A stretch of DNA of 64,000 bases from positions 1-64,000 of the forward strand of contig VXAU01003158.1 of the NCBI GenBank assembly GCA_013399695.1, written 5' to 3'. The position numbers were made by a program, and so were the translations under genes. Below, piece by piece: positions 36,325-48,333 of this stretch. Under the pieces are notes generated by a model. The model had not been told where the DNA came from and made no database searches. It worked only from the letters and a program-made list of their open reading frames with translations. The DNA is from Formicarius rufipectus. Its lineage: Eukaryota > Chordata > Aves > Passeriformes > Formicariidae. Positions within the stretch are counted from its first letter, which is position 1. Each line of letters begins with the position of its first letter.

Positions 36325-36650
36325 CATAGAATCAGCTGCACTGGAAGACAACTCTGAGATCATCAAGACCAACCCTTGATCCAACACTATGGTGATTATA
36401 GATCACGGCACTAAGTGCCACATCTGATCTCATCTTAGAAACCTCCAGGGACAGTGAATCCACCCCCTCTCTGGGCAGGCCATTCCGATGCCCCATTACT
36501 CTCTCTGTAAAGAATATCTTTTAAATATCCAACCTAAATCTCCCCTGGCAGAGCTTATGCCCATGCCCTCTTCCTGTTGCTGGTTGCCTGGGAGAAGAGA
36601 GTGACCCCCACCTGGCTACAAGCCCCTTTCAGGTGTGATAAAATCACCAG
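36325..36650 (-). mobile_element. CR1 LINE 3' fragment
   Basis: Antisense CR1 starting CCATAGAATCAGCTGCACTG, then GATCATCAAGACCAACCCTT, GCACTAAGTGCCACATCTGA and TCTCCCCTGGCAGAGCTTAT. It resembles the copy at 11933-12367 and probably belongs to the same subfamily. The inner end is ragged. Confidence 0.9.
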
Positions 36651-36841
36651 TTTCCCCAAATTCTGGTATATTCCTTGAAGCTTCAGCAATGACAGGCAGA
36701 TGAAGAGACAGGGGGATAGAGGCCAGCGAGGATGTACTGTCCAAATAAATGATCTCATATAGGTTTTTCATTCTGAAAGTGCATTTGCACTTTATGAGCT
36801 GAGGCAGTCTGTGAACTGCTTACCTTCCAACCCATCTTGAG

Positions 36842-37332
36842 TCAGGCAAAACACTGCCAGCTGGCTGAGGCAGATGATTGTCCCACTCTGCTCTGCACTG
36901 GGGCAGCCTCACCTTGAATATTGTCTACAGTTTTGGGCATTGCAATGTGAGAAAGATATTAAGCCATTAGAGTGTCCAAAGGAGGGCAAGGATGGTGAAG
37001 GGCCTTGAGGGGAAGCCATATGAGGAGCAGCTGAGGACACTTGGTCTGTTCAGCCTGGAGAAGAGGAGTCTGAGGGAGACCTCACTGCAGTCCACAATTT
37101 ACTCATGAAGGGAAGAGGAGGGGCAGGCACTCATCTCTTCTCTGTTATGACCAAGGACAGGACCTGAGGGAATGGTCTGAAATTGTGTCAGGGGAGGCTT
37201 AGGTTGGATATCAGAAAAATGTTCTTCATCCAGAGGGTGGCTGGGCACTGGAACAGGTTCCCCAAGGAAGTGGTCACAGCACCAACCCTACCAGAGTTCA
37301 AGAAGCATTTGAAGGAGCATCTGTGATCTATC
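36842..37332 (+). mobile_element. CR1 LINE 3' fragment (other subfamily)
   Basis: Sense-strand CR1: GGGGCAGCCTCACCTTGAAT, AAGCCATATGAGGAGCAGCT, TTGGTCTGTTCAGCCTGGAG, CATCCAGAGGGTGGCTGGGC and CAGAGTTCAAGAAGCATTTG. It points away from the neighbouring antisense copy at 36325, giving an inverted pair about 190 bp apart. Confidence 0.92.
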
Positions 37333-37334
37333 TG

Positions 37335-38355
37335 AGCTGTTCCTATGCTTTGCCAAATCCACTCTGCTGCATCAAGCCAACATTGTGCCCAGGTGTCCCT
37401 GCTGAAAGTGAAAATACATTAAAAAGTGTGTAGCCTCTCTCTGGGAGAGATTCCCACTGGCAAAGCTACTTCCTGATTCCATCACTTCATGGCAGTATTA
37501 AAGAAGGTCTCATGGTGATGTGACTCTTTTTTTTTTTTTTTAATTTTCCTCTTTCATTTCTTTCAACTTTTATTTAAATTATTTTTGAGCTTTTGGCCCA
37601 GTGACCTATTTTGACAGATCAATATATGGGGCATATGCTCATATAAAATGAATTGAACTTTGCCTCTTTGAAATGTATCACACTGATTGCATGGACTTAA
37701 TACACCCTATTGGAAAGACAGATGTTAGACATGAAATTGAAATCCAGGTCTGCAGCTCTTCTAAAATATTGGCAGTTTTGGCTTTGCAGTATAGGTCAGA
37801 TGTTCAGTTCTGGGATAAGAAATGAGTGTCTGTGTTCAGCATCAATAATTAACAGCAAAGAGCTTTTAGATTCCTTCTTTTTAAACAGAAAACTATAAAA
37901 TATCTAGAGGTTGGGTTTTTCAATATATATTGCACACCAAGAAATTCAGTAACATCACAAAATGCAGCATTAAGAAAGCATTTAATCAAGCTATTATAAA
38001 CCATATTTATTTGAAAGTTGGCTGGTTCCTTTCTACCTGGCAGCCCACTAGGAGCAATGCTCTCTCCCTCTGTGGTGCAAACATCCCTTCTGCAAGGGAG
38101 GAGGTTTCTCTTAAGCAGAAATGCATTGAGGTGTGAAAGGTCAGCAATGGGTGAGTGCTTTGGGCAGGGTGGGAGCCCAATGACAGGGAAGGGGAGCAGC
38201 AGAGGGCAGGGAGGATTTTCAGGGCAGGCTTCTTGCTAGCAGCCTATGGAGGAGTGTGGCCATAGTGAGCTGCACTGTGGGGGCTGGTTTTGGGGATCAT
38301 GGGGTGCAGCCCCATCAACAAGTTACTACAGAGAGAATAATTTGTCTTCAAGGAG
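37335..38355. other. Unassigned intergenic sequence
   Basis: No coding homology. It includes a T run near 37528-37542 and a G-rich stretch at about 38150-38310. No repeat family was recognised with confidence. Confidence 0.4.
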
Positions 38356-38359
38356 TCAG

Positions 38360-38702
38360 ATTAATTTAAGTTGGGAGAGATCCCTAAATTCATCAAGTCC
38401 AACTGTTAATTCAGCACTGCCAAGTACACCACTAAACCATGTCTCTAAGCACCACATCTACAGTCTTTTAAATACCTCGAGAGATAGTGACTCCACCACT
38501 TCCCTGGGGAGCCTCTTCCAGTGTTTGACAACACTTTCAAAGAAGCAATTTTTACTAACACATTGCCTAAACCTCCTCTGGCACAACCTGAGGTCATTTT
38601 CTCTTGTACTGATGGTAGCTATATTATAGGTTAGCAGCCAATCTAACCTTAATGCCTGACCCCTCTGAGTCTCCCCCAGCCTCTGCCTGCCTCCCAACAC
38701 CC
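38360..38702 (-). mobile_element. CR1 LINE 3' fragment
   Basis: Antisense CR1 landmarks: ATTCATCAAGTCCAACTGTT, CACTGCCAAGTACACCACTA, CCATGTCTCTAAGCACCACA, ATACCTCGAGAGATAGTGAC and ACCTCCTCTGGCACAACCTG. The terminal tail is lost. Its short open frames are by-products. Confidence 0.9.
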
Positions 38703-38704
38703 CA

Positions 38705-40640
38705 AATGCAGTGGGGGATGAGCTTCAGCAATAACGTCCTGCTGTTGGGATGGAATTTGAATAGTATGCTGTGGATAAGCTGGTGTGTACGTCCTGAACT
38801 GTGGTCCAGTGTGGGTGCTTGGGCATCAGTGTGAGGCTTCAGCGGTGGAGCTGTTTCTGCCAGGTGTGAGCAAATGGATGCACCCTGCCTGGCTCTTTTG
38901 CAGGATTGCTGATTTGGTAGCTAGCTTGGGGTAACTTTACAGGAAGGCCAGATTGGAGAGTTATTCCTGATTTTACTTACCTAAGCATATTCTTGATGTA
39001 TTTTCCTAACAAAGCTTTTTATTAAAAGTAAAATCCTGTCCAACCACATCCAGATGAAGCTATTGATATACCACTCCAGGTTATAGATGTTTCATCCATT
39101 AGTGCTGCTCTTCTGGTTTTACTTTTGTCTGCTTGTCAAACAGCAGTTCTAAGAAACACAGACATATCAAGCAATATAGTGCAGTCTAAAAAATTAGTTT
39201 TTCTCTGTTTGTTACCAAGTTGCCTTAAACTAGCAGGCTCTGGCAATGTACATAAAATAAGGCTTGTAAAAGATTAGGCTCACAATCCCCCCACAACCTT
39301 AGATACCTGCAGATTTTATTGCCATATGTTCAGTATTTTAAGTTTCCCTTTCCCTTCTCTTTGCTAATTTCCATTATTTTAAGCAGGTTTTTCCTTCCTT
39401 CTTGTGTCAAGACGTTAGATGACAGTCTCTCAGGTTTGTCTGGAAGGCCTGATTTCTCTTTCTAGTGTCATTAATAATGGAACAAAACCACATTAACAAT
39501 TGCAACAACAGCCACATAGGAGCCAGAAAGCTTATTTTGCTCTCTAATATACTGCATTAGTCATCTGAAGTGCTTTATATAGAGGGCTTGCTTTGTTTTT
39601 TCTCCTCACCCTTTTGCATTGATTTCTTTTGGACTCAACAAAATGCTTGACCTTGTCTTTTGCTGAAGAAAAGATGAAAAAGACACCAGAGTTAAAAATT
39701 CAAAGAGATTACAGACATGAAATAGCCCTTTAGATATAATTTCATCCTGCAAGAAGTCATGGGAGGAAACTGGGCAAAGAATTGTTAAGAGGGACTGCAG
39801 GACATTGCATCCACAGGGTCAGAGGGCTGTGAAAGCTGTTTGTCACTGCCTTGAGATGCTTTTGATTGATGCAGTGAGCTGACAAACAACTGGCAGAGAG
39901 CAGGAAAGAGCTGCAGGCTTCTGAACAGGCAAAAGTAATGTACACCAGGCACAAGAGTAGTCAAAAAATAGGAAACATCCTGCTGGCCCCTCCTCTTTCA
40001 CATGGAGCTGGTGGTCAAGGCATCACTTATTCTGGTCTTCTGGAAGTGACAAGAACATTCATTGTGAGGTGTTGGTGTATAAAAAAAAATTCATTCGGCA
40101 TCTGAAGTAGAACCTGACCAATTCCACACTTTGCATGTCAGTAGTTTCTTTTACCCTTTTATGTTTTTTTTGGCTGAAGCACAGTACAAAAAGCCCTTCT
40201 TTTAACCCAAATCAATCAGTAGTTGTAAGAGGAGAGACCCTGTGCAGTTCTGGTCTGTCAGCATTCCTCTACTTTTTAAGCTATCTGGACTGCCTGAGTC
40301 TCCCTGTGTGTTTGGTCCACGGGTTTGCAGGTTAGGAAAAAAAGTCAAATGAAGATGCAGAATTGTGTATGCAAGAATGCACAGGTTCTTAGTAGAAGGG
40401 AGACATTTGGAAACAGCTTTTATCAAATTGGAGGTACTCAAAGCACACTTTTGAGCTGGGTGATTGCATTCCTCCATGAGGTGCTGTTATGGCATTAAAA
40501 CTGTTCCAAGTTCATCCTCCTGTGTTTACAGAGTGTGTAATATCCCCATGTTCTTTCAATGAGAAACCAAAGCACAAAGTTACTTTTTTTTCCTAGAAAA
40601 TTTATGTCAATACAGAAAAAATAAATCCTTGCTGTCTTGA
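38705..40640. other. Unassigned intergenic sequence
   Basis: AT-rich, with no gene or repeat recognised by eye. Short open frames on both strands have no family features. Confidence 0.4.
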
Positions 40641-40644
40641 GTCT

Positions 40645-40907
40645 CTGAGGTGGTCTTATCCTACCTCTCTGAGCAACCTGTTTCACTGTTTCACCATCCT
40701 CACTGTAAAAATTTCTTCCTTATATCTAATCTAAATCGACTCTCCTTCAGATTAAAAACATTACCCCTTTTCCTATCTCTACAGTTCCAGCTGATTTTAC
40801 TCTTCATCTGACCTATATTCCTCAGGACAGTGAACTCTAACAGTGCATTATCACTGCAGTCCAGGCTGCCTTGATTCTTGATGTCAGTGATTAACTCAAC
40901 TTGCACT
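40645..40907 (-). mobile_element. CR1 LINE copy with an internal deletion
   Basis: The left part (to about 40785) is the antisense CR1 3' region: CTCTGAGCAACCTGTTTCAC, ATTTCTTCCTTATATCTAAT and ATTACCCCTTTTCCTATCTC. It passes without a break into a distant antisense ORF2 segment: ATTTTACTCTTCATCTGACC, ATTCCTCAGGACAGTGAACT and TCACTGCAGTCCAGGCTGCC. In a full-length element these parts lie far apart, so an internal deletion is likely. Confidence 0.8.
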
Positions 40908-40909
40908 GC

Positions 40910-43500
40910 GGTAAAAATAAAGCAAAATAATAATGCTTTTCCAATGAAGTAAAAACAATTATGTTCTAGTTTGTCCAGGGCACCAGGAGGTCAGTTATTC
41001 ATATAAGCCTTCACCTCACAGCAATGTCTGAAGTTATTGTCTACTGCTTAGAAAAGGTCTTGGTTAGTGTTGCACCATAGCAAGAATATTTAAGAGAAGC
41101 CTTTATCACATGTAAGATTCATCTGACCATTTTTCGAGGTACTCGAGTTCTACTTTGCTGACCCATGGTACTTCTCATTTTCGATCATTAGCAGTATCAA
41201 TATTTTCAATTGTAAAATTCAGCAAAGGGAAAGGCATGTCTATCCACTGTGTGCAGAATGAAAACAATCTCAAAAAGTGGCAAATGCAAAAGGATTTCTT
41301 ATGTCATCCCTTTTACCCCTCTGACTTTCAGTGCTATCCTCTCCATTACCAGAATAGCACAAGCTTCTGTCATCTCAAATCTTGGGATGCCCCAGCTTCT
41401 CAAGCCTGTCTCCTGTCTGCAATTTGGTCACTGTCCTAAGATGCCGGAGTACTGATATGTACAGATTGAGTGAGAAATCAAATAAAATTAAGAGTGAGTA
41501 ATAATTAAGCAAAGCAATAATTAAGCATCATTAAGCTTGTATAGTTGAAATGGACCATTTAAATATTCACACTTTAGTCTCAACCGCATTTTTTATGTGG
41601 ATCACCTGAACACCTCTCCAATTCATTTGGCATGAATCTGGTGCAAAGAATTTACTTGTCAGCACAGCTGTGTCCTTGCATGGTCTAACTGAGCTGGTGA
41701 AACCAGAACTTTCTTTTTCTACCACTGATTAGGTTCACTCTGATTTTGTCAAAGTGCTAAGCAAGGGCTGCCACAGGGTTTCTCTAGAGAGCCCGACTTG
41801 ATGGTCCTCACTACAGGCAGCCTTGTTGTCTGTGTTGGTTCCTATGTCTGAACACAGCTCCTCTAAGCCAGCTGGGAATATGGAGCACTGAAACAAATCA
41901 AGTCAAGCTCGTCTGGCCCTGCAAAACGACTGCTGAAGTATGTGAGGCATGTGGCCTTTCAAATAATGACTGTGATTGAGCAATGGTGGTGTAATTATGG
42001 TGTCTCCAGTGGAACTAAGTATGGGTAACTCAGAGCAGTTACAGCTCAGACCCTTGCACACTCACCATGGATGGTTTCCTCCTGGAACACCACAGACATC
42101 ACAATGTCAATTATGGCCTTGGCCCTATGCCCCACCTCATCCTGTGTGAGTAGAGGATTTAGAACTACTCCAAGCATATCAGATATGGAAACCTCATTGA
42201 TATTTCACCTCTAACTTGCAGGAGTGCAGTGTGAGTAGGTGGCTGTGGAAGAGGTCATGCAGTGCCACCACTGACAGCAGAAGACCTCCCAACAACTTTA
42301 ACAGCGTCAGCCTTTGGGTGATGAGCTGCAACAGGCTGCAGTGTCTTGCCAGGGCCCAAAGGCCACTGATCACTTGTGGAAGTGTTTATCTGGCTGGGAA
42401 GTGGCAAGCAATGGTGCTTGGTAGGAGTCTGTCTCCTGGTGAGGACATTTCTGCTGATACTGGGAGAGCACCACGCAGGTTGTGAGGAAAGGCGTGCTCT
42501 GCAAGGGGAGTGCTGGCTTGTGTTACTGGGGGCTAAGCTTAGGCAGTGCTAGAGTGTAAATATTTAAAACCTCTCTGCAATTTCCATATCTGGGTAAGGA
42601 GTTCAGCAGCATTTGTCCCTAGAACATCTTGTGAAGAATGGTGATCAACACGTCCCAATAAAGCATGTCCCACAACATGTGCCAGGACAGCAGTGTTTGA
42701 GGAAAAAGCATCTTAAAATCTCTTAGCAGTTCAGTACTTTTTCAAAACTCATTTTGAAGGACAGTAGACTCTCTGTTTTTATCCAGGGTAATTCTGAATA
42801 TGTTTTCACCAGAGGGATATTTAGAACGATACAGTCCAACTAAAAATGCAGAGACCAAACAGTGGCTTATGCACTCTCTTGCCTACAAAATGTAACAGGA
42901 GGAGCAGCGAGCTCAGTCTCTGTCCTATCTCTCCTGCTAGCCCTAGTTTTTTCCAGCTTCTCAAGACACTTCTTTCTCCTTTCTTGCCATGTAAATCAGG
43001 ATTAGCACCAGGGTTTTGCATTGCCCAGCAAGTTGTACCAGGAATTTTTAGTGATGAAGAATCCATGTGAGTCCTTGGCAAATTGTTCTAACATTTAATG
43101 GATCTGACATTTAAAATTACGAGCCTTATTTGTAGAGTCAATTTGTCTGATTTTAATTTCCAGACACTGGATGTTGTCATAAGCTCTGCCTGTGAGAAAA
43201 AAAAAAAAATTTAAAAAAATTAGACAAAGTAGCAGAAGCATGCTCTGGGAAAGATTGGTCCATTTGGATCTCCTGATTACACTGCATAGTATCACTTGGA
43301 CCTTCCTTTCAGGACAACACAGCCAATAGCTGAGACTGTGATACACCTGATCTGTCTGTAGACACCTGCACTGGATTGTCCATGAGCCCATACTTACCTG
43401 CAGCTCATTTGACCAGCTGAGCACAATGTGTGGGCTGGTCCTCATTGCCTATGCACTCACTGGTAAGTGCAGTACAGTAGCACAATGCCAAGAATCAACC
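40910..43500. other. Unassigned intergenic sequence
   Basis: No recognised gene. It includes an A-run at about 43198-43222. Open frames up to about 116 codons on either strand show no domain, signal or splice support. Confidence 0.4.
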
Positions 43501-43519
43501 TCACTAGAGGTTCAGATAC

Positions 43520-43690
43520 TGGATGATAATTTCCTACTTGTAATTGCATTTCAATCCTGTCATTTAGCCAGTTGCTAATCTACCTAATGTACATGGCATT
43601 GATTTTGTATTGTTCTCCTTTTGTAATCAAATTTCTGTCTGATACGATCTCAGATGCTCCACAGATGAGCTATAAAAATGTCAAGGAAAA
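43520..43690 (-). mobile_element. Ancient CR1/L3-like LINE remnant
   Basis: The segment containing TTTAGCCAGTTGCTAATCTA, ATGGCATTGATTTTGTATTG and TTTTTGTAATCAAATTTCTG-like sequence resembles the antisense reverse-transcriptase C-terminal part of old CR1 elements shared by reptiles and birds. It overlaps the start of a 156-codon open frame (43572-44042), which is therefore suspect. Confidence 0.5.
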
Positions 43691-43694
43691 CCAA

Positions 43695-44690
43695 GACAAT
43701 GGAAGCCTCAGGGTAACTCAGTGGATCCTGCCAGTTCAGGCAACAATAGGTTGCTGTGCACTTACTGGTGTTTGCTGCTTTAAGTCTGTCTACTGCAAGT
43801 ATTTCATCTGTCAGTTCAATCGCAGCTCCCAGACCATTCACTGTTCATTTTGTGGGACTGTTAGTGCATGCCCTGGATCTTTTTTGAGTGAACCAACTCG
43901 TTTACTTGAAATGAAAATTCAAGTGCTGTTCTGGAGACAGTTCATCTCGGATCACCCAGCGGACAGAGATTTGTCAAGATTTGACTGCTCCAACTTCTGC
44001 AATCTTCCACTTCTATTCCAGCGGACTTTGTACCCCATCTGATTGCATTAACTCTACAATTTGGCCTAGGAGTCTGGACTACTCTATCATGCAGAAGTAT
44101 TTAGCCCTGTAGACAAAGAGTCCACAAAGTCTTCTCCCTGCCCTGTGGAGTGACCTTGCCCAGTCAGTGTCCAAGAGGCTCTTCATCTCATTTGAGGTAA
44201 CAGACTAAAATCTAGTTCTACCACTCTTTCAGTCTGAAAGTTCTTTTTCCCATTTTTAGAACCTTCTTCCTCTTTGTTGTGCATAAACCACAGTGGTATT
44301 AGGAGCCACTGTGATAAGAGTTCCTATCACATCCATTTCAACGAAGTGATCCAGACCTTTCTGGCCTTTTTGTCCCAGCTTTCATTAGTTTTTGTAAACA
44401 ATTTCATACAGCCAAGTAAGCTGGAGTGGACAATTTTGGGCTGAGACCACTGTATGGCAGCTAAAAAAAAAAAAAAANTTTTTGGAAACAAAAAAAAAAA
44501 AAAAAAAAAAAAGCATAACTTTATGGTAACTTTAAATGAAACATTTCTAAGATTCATTTGATTCATCTGTTTGTTATTGCCAAAGGCTAAAATGAGAACA
44601 TAACTGAAAGGAGTCTGGCCCACCAAAGGGATGCTACTGCTGAAGACATTTCAATTGTGCCATGAGACTGTTGTTGCACTCTTCCAGGGT
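43695..44690. other. Unassigned sequence with an assembly N inside an A tract
   Basis: No recognised gene. The N at 44478 lies between two A runs (44463-44477 and about 44491-44512) and probably marks a homopolymer-caused contig join. Confidence 0.5.
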
Positions 44691-45715
44691 CACAAAATCA
44701 CACAAAGAGTGGTGTGAGAAGGCTTCTCTGGTGATTCTTTAGTCCAACCTCCTGTTCAGAGCAGGGTCAGTGAAAGTAGGTTTCTCAGACCTGTGTCCAC
44801 TTGGCTTTGTGTATCTTCAAGGGTGGAGACTTCTCAACCATTCTGAGTGACCTGTTCCAGTGCCTGATCACACTTACAGAGAAAAAGACGTTTATGGATT
44901 ATCCTGTGTTTCAGCTTGTGCCCATTGCCTCTTGTCCTCTCACTGGGCACCACAAAGAACCATCTAGCCCCAGTCTCACCTCCCCACACTCCCCATGGTA
45001 TTTAAAAACATTGATAAGATCTGCCTGAGCATTCCCTTCTCTAGGCTGAGCAGTCCCAGTTCTCTTCCGCTCTCATTGTGTGACATATAGTCCAAATCCT
45101 TAATGCTCTCTTTAGTCCTTCACGGGACTCTCTCTCTCACCAGGACTGAGCAGAGAGTGAAGGATCATCTTCCCTGACCATGCTGACAATGCTCTGCCTT
45201 ATGCAGCTCAGCAGGCTGTTGGTATTTTTTCTCACAAGAACACATTACTGGCTTGGCTCTCAGCCTATCTCATGCCTGGGGTTGTTCCTCCCCAGGTACA
45301 GGACTTGGCACTTTGCTTTGCTGGATTTCATCGGGTTCCTATCAGCCAATTTCTTCAGCCTGTCCAGGTTCCTGTGGATGGCAGCACATCCATCTACTGG
45401 ATGAGCCACTCCTCCTTGTTTTGTATGGTCTGCAAACTCAGCGACTCTGCTGTGCCCCAACATTGAGGCCATTAATGAACATGTTAAACAGTAGTTTAAT
45501 GTGCCAGCATTAAACTTTGGGTCACACTAGGTTTTGGCTTCCATTTGGAGTTTGTGCTGTGGATCACAGACCTGTGAACCTGGAAGTTCATCCACTTTTC
45601 ACTCCACCTCACTGTCCACTGTATCAAACCTGTAATTTATCAACTTGTCTGTCAAGATTTTGTTAGAGACAGTGTTAAAAATCTTGCTAGAGTAATGATT
45701 AATGACCTCCACTGG
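44690..45715 (-). mobile_element. Long degraded CR1 LINE 3' fragment
   Basis: At about 1 kb this is the longest CR1 copy in the window, in antisense. Landmarks from left to right: TAGTCCAACCTCCTGTTCAG, GTGACCTGTTCCAGTGCCTG, TCTCTAGGCTGAGCAGTCCC, CTCCCCAGGTACAGGACTTG, TGTCCAGGTTCCTGTGGATG, TGGTCTGCAAACTCAGCGAC and TTAATGAACATGTTAAACAG. This is the order expected for reverse-complemented CR1 running from the tail into ORF2. Divergence is high, so it is old. Confidence 0.88.
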
Positions 45716-45719
45716 TCCA

Positions 45720-46930
45720 GTGTTGGAATTAAACTGCCCTCCAGCTATGGACATAAATTCTTACATGATGCAAAAAGACTGTTTGCCATATATAACAGAG
45801 CATTCTTCCAAAGATCTCAAAATCCTTCTCAGAATGAGTTAAAATGCTATCCCTCTTATAGGGACTGGGAAAGCAAAGGATAAGCCAGTCAAGTGAGTTG
45901 CTTCAGGGTGATTTGAGAAGTTGAACTTGTGATCAGGATCAGGTAAGATAGCTGGTGGAAAGAAACTGAGGAGGGGAGGAGGCCAAGACAGATGCTGCAA
46001 GAGACCTGCCAACAGATTTTAAAAAACAAACAAACAAGCAAACAAACAACAAACACAAAACAACTATTTGCCCATTTGGCCAAAGGACTTTGTTCTTGAG
46101 GTGGTTTAATGTTGAAGAAAGATAATTCCCATCAGAATTCAGGAAAACTTAATCTATGCATGTTTTGCAATGTTCATGCTCCTGTGTCTGATAATAGAAA
46201 CCTTGCTCTAGTTTATATTCTTCTTCTTCTCTTGATTATTCCATACTTCCCAAATTCCAGATGCAAAGGTGATCCTGCCCTTACCTGGAGGCAGAAAAAC
46301 CCATGCAGCATCATTACCATCCCTGGGGATGATGGATCACCTTGAAGTTTTATGGATCAGCAAAGAAATACAGATTTTTTTAAACATACTTACAAATGTT
46401 CTACTGTGGAAGATCAATGCCTTTCAATTCTTTTCTTGGAGGTGCACAAAAGCCAGTGGTGGCCTAGAGCAAGAAAAGTTATTAGAAGACTAAAATGCTC
46501 TGCTAACTGAGCTGGTATTTTCTGCATCAGAGATTGTAGCAAAATCTGAGAACTGCAAGGCAAGACTGGTGTGGCATGTGAGGAAAAGCCAGGGAGCATG
46601 GAATTTGCATGGAAAAAATGAGAGGCTTACACTGGCACATGCAGCTCTTAGTTCACCTCAAAGCATCTTCCTGGCAGTGCTAGGAATGTCTGGCAAACCT
46701 AGATGTGTTTCTTTGCTTGCTGGATGCAAATGTTATTCCAATGAGGACACATTTAGGAAATCCTAAAAATTACATAAGTGAAAAGGGGATGAGATGCAAA
46801 TTTCCCTTCAGTAATGTTATCTTCCTATTTTTCTCATCTACATAAACCAGACATCCAAAGATGCCTGGTGAGGATCTGGTGAGATGCCAAGAACTCACGG
46901 GAAACCAAATGCTTCCCAAATTGGAGGCTC
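45720..46930. other. Unassigned intergenic sequence with a CAAA-rich run
   Basis: No recognised gene. A (CAAA)-rich simple tract lies at about 46021-46063. Other open frames are short and lack support. Confidence 0.4.
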
Positions 46931-46933
46931 AGG

Positions 46934-47062
46934 GTATTTTTTTGTGGTTTATTTTGGTTTGGTGTTTTGTTTGGGTTTTTGTTATTGTTTGTTTGGTTGA
47001 TTGGTTTGGGTTTTTGTTTTGGTTTTTTGGATATTGTTTTTTTTGTTTGTTTGTTTTTAATT
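46934..47062. repeat. T/G-rich low-complexity tract
   Basis: About 130 bp made almost only of T and G on the + strand, in TTTGG and TTTTG steps. The hydrophobic Phe/Val/Trp-rich open frame over it comes from this composition. Confidence 0.85.
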
Positions 47063-47629
47063 AGACATGACAGATAGGGTATTATTATCATAAAAAAATG
47101 TCAGAACCAGGTACCAACTGTCTAGGCTGAGGAAAGTTAATGAAAACTGAAACTGTATAGAGTCATTGGCATGAATTCATCTAAGGGAAAAAGGAGATAA
47201 ATCCATATGTGGAGGGGTAAACTGGGGCCCTCCAGTAACCAAATGAATTTTTTATAAAGAAGGGAAAGGTAAATAAAGGAATACTGAACAGGTGGCAGTA
47301 TTATGAGAGTAAGAGCTTCCTGGGAGCTGGGTCATTATCCCCCATTTCAGCAACATCTCAAGGACTTTGGATGTGCTGGACTGGAACAACTAGGCATTTC
47401 GTCATAAAGTATAGGCTAGAATTACTTTTATATTTATTTTACTTGTAGCTAATTGCTTTCAAAACTTTGTCTGACCTTGATGAATGTTTTCTTTTTAAGC
47501 TTGATGGGGGATGTTCAGAGGAGGGAGTCATAAAAGGAGATGCTATGCATTCAGGAGAGTTACAGTAATTGTGTATTTACCATTTTCCTCTCTTCACACA
47601 AAGCAGAGTGTTTTTAGTGGTACGAAACT

Positions 47630-48325
47630 TAGGGAAGCGTTGTAAGGGCAAAGTCTGGCTGAGTATGCCAGATACCCCTTTCAGTGCTGAGATTTTCCTC
47701 TTTCAAGTCTCTGAGAGTCTCTGTGGTGACTCTGGATGGTAACATGATGGGAGTGGTAACACTCTGTAGCAGTTTTGACCCGGTGTCTCCCCAATCTCCA
47801 GCCTCTCCTTTCCCAGAGGGAAAAGGAGAAAAATCAAAAAGCAACTAAGGGCAAAACAGAGTGGATATAATATTTAAATTTATTGCTATCAAGAAAAGAA
47901 CTAAATAGTAAGAAATAAAAGTCTTAAAAACACCTTTCCCCCACTCTTACCTTCCTTCATGCCCTCCCTCCTCCCAGCAGAGTGGGGGAACTTGGAATGG
48001 GGATTTGCAGTCAGTTGCTGATTCTGCCACTGCTGATATGAATCCACCCTCTTAGGCAGCAGTTCTTCCCAACCTGCTGTCCTGTGAGTCACCCCATGGG
48101 GTGCAGTCAGGTCTCTGCACCCCGATGGTCCTCTGTGGGCTGCAAGGGGACAGCTGCTCCACCATGGTCCTCACCATGGGCTATGGGGGGCCACAGCTCT
48201 GAGTCCTTTCCCTGCTCTTTTGGGGTCCCTCACACAGGGGACAGTCCTCAATGGACTTCTCCAATGTGAGTCCACCCCCCAGGCATCTCCAGATGTAGGC
48301 ATTTGGTTTTCAGAGCTGCTGTGTG
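47630..48325. mobile_element. Possible degraded LTR-type (endogenous retrovirus) repeat
   Basis: C/T-rich blocks such as CCAATCTCCAGCCTCTCCTT, the phrase ACCATGGTCCTCACCATGGG and GGGCTGCAAGGGGACAGCTG have the style of LTR-derived repeats in bird genomes. I see no clear target-site duplication, TG...CA ends or coding remnants. A CR1 copy starts directly to the right at 48334. The repeat identity is remembered, not searched, and orientation is unknown. Confidence 0.35.
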
Positions 48326-48333
48326 GGATGGCT

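Noticed and set aside
43572..44042. 156-codon + strand frame with a hydrophobic start and many cysteines
   Set aside because: Its beginning overlaps an antisense old LINE remnant, no homologue is recognised, and codon use looks random.
45180..45513. Several overlapping open frames on both strands
   Set aside because: They lie wholly inside the long antisense CR1 fragment.
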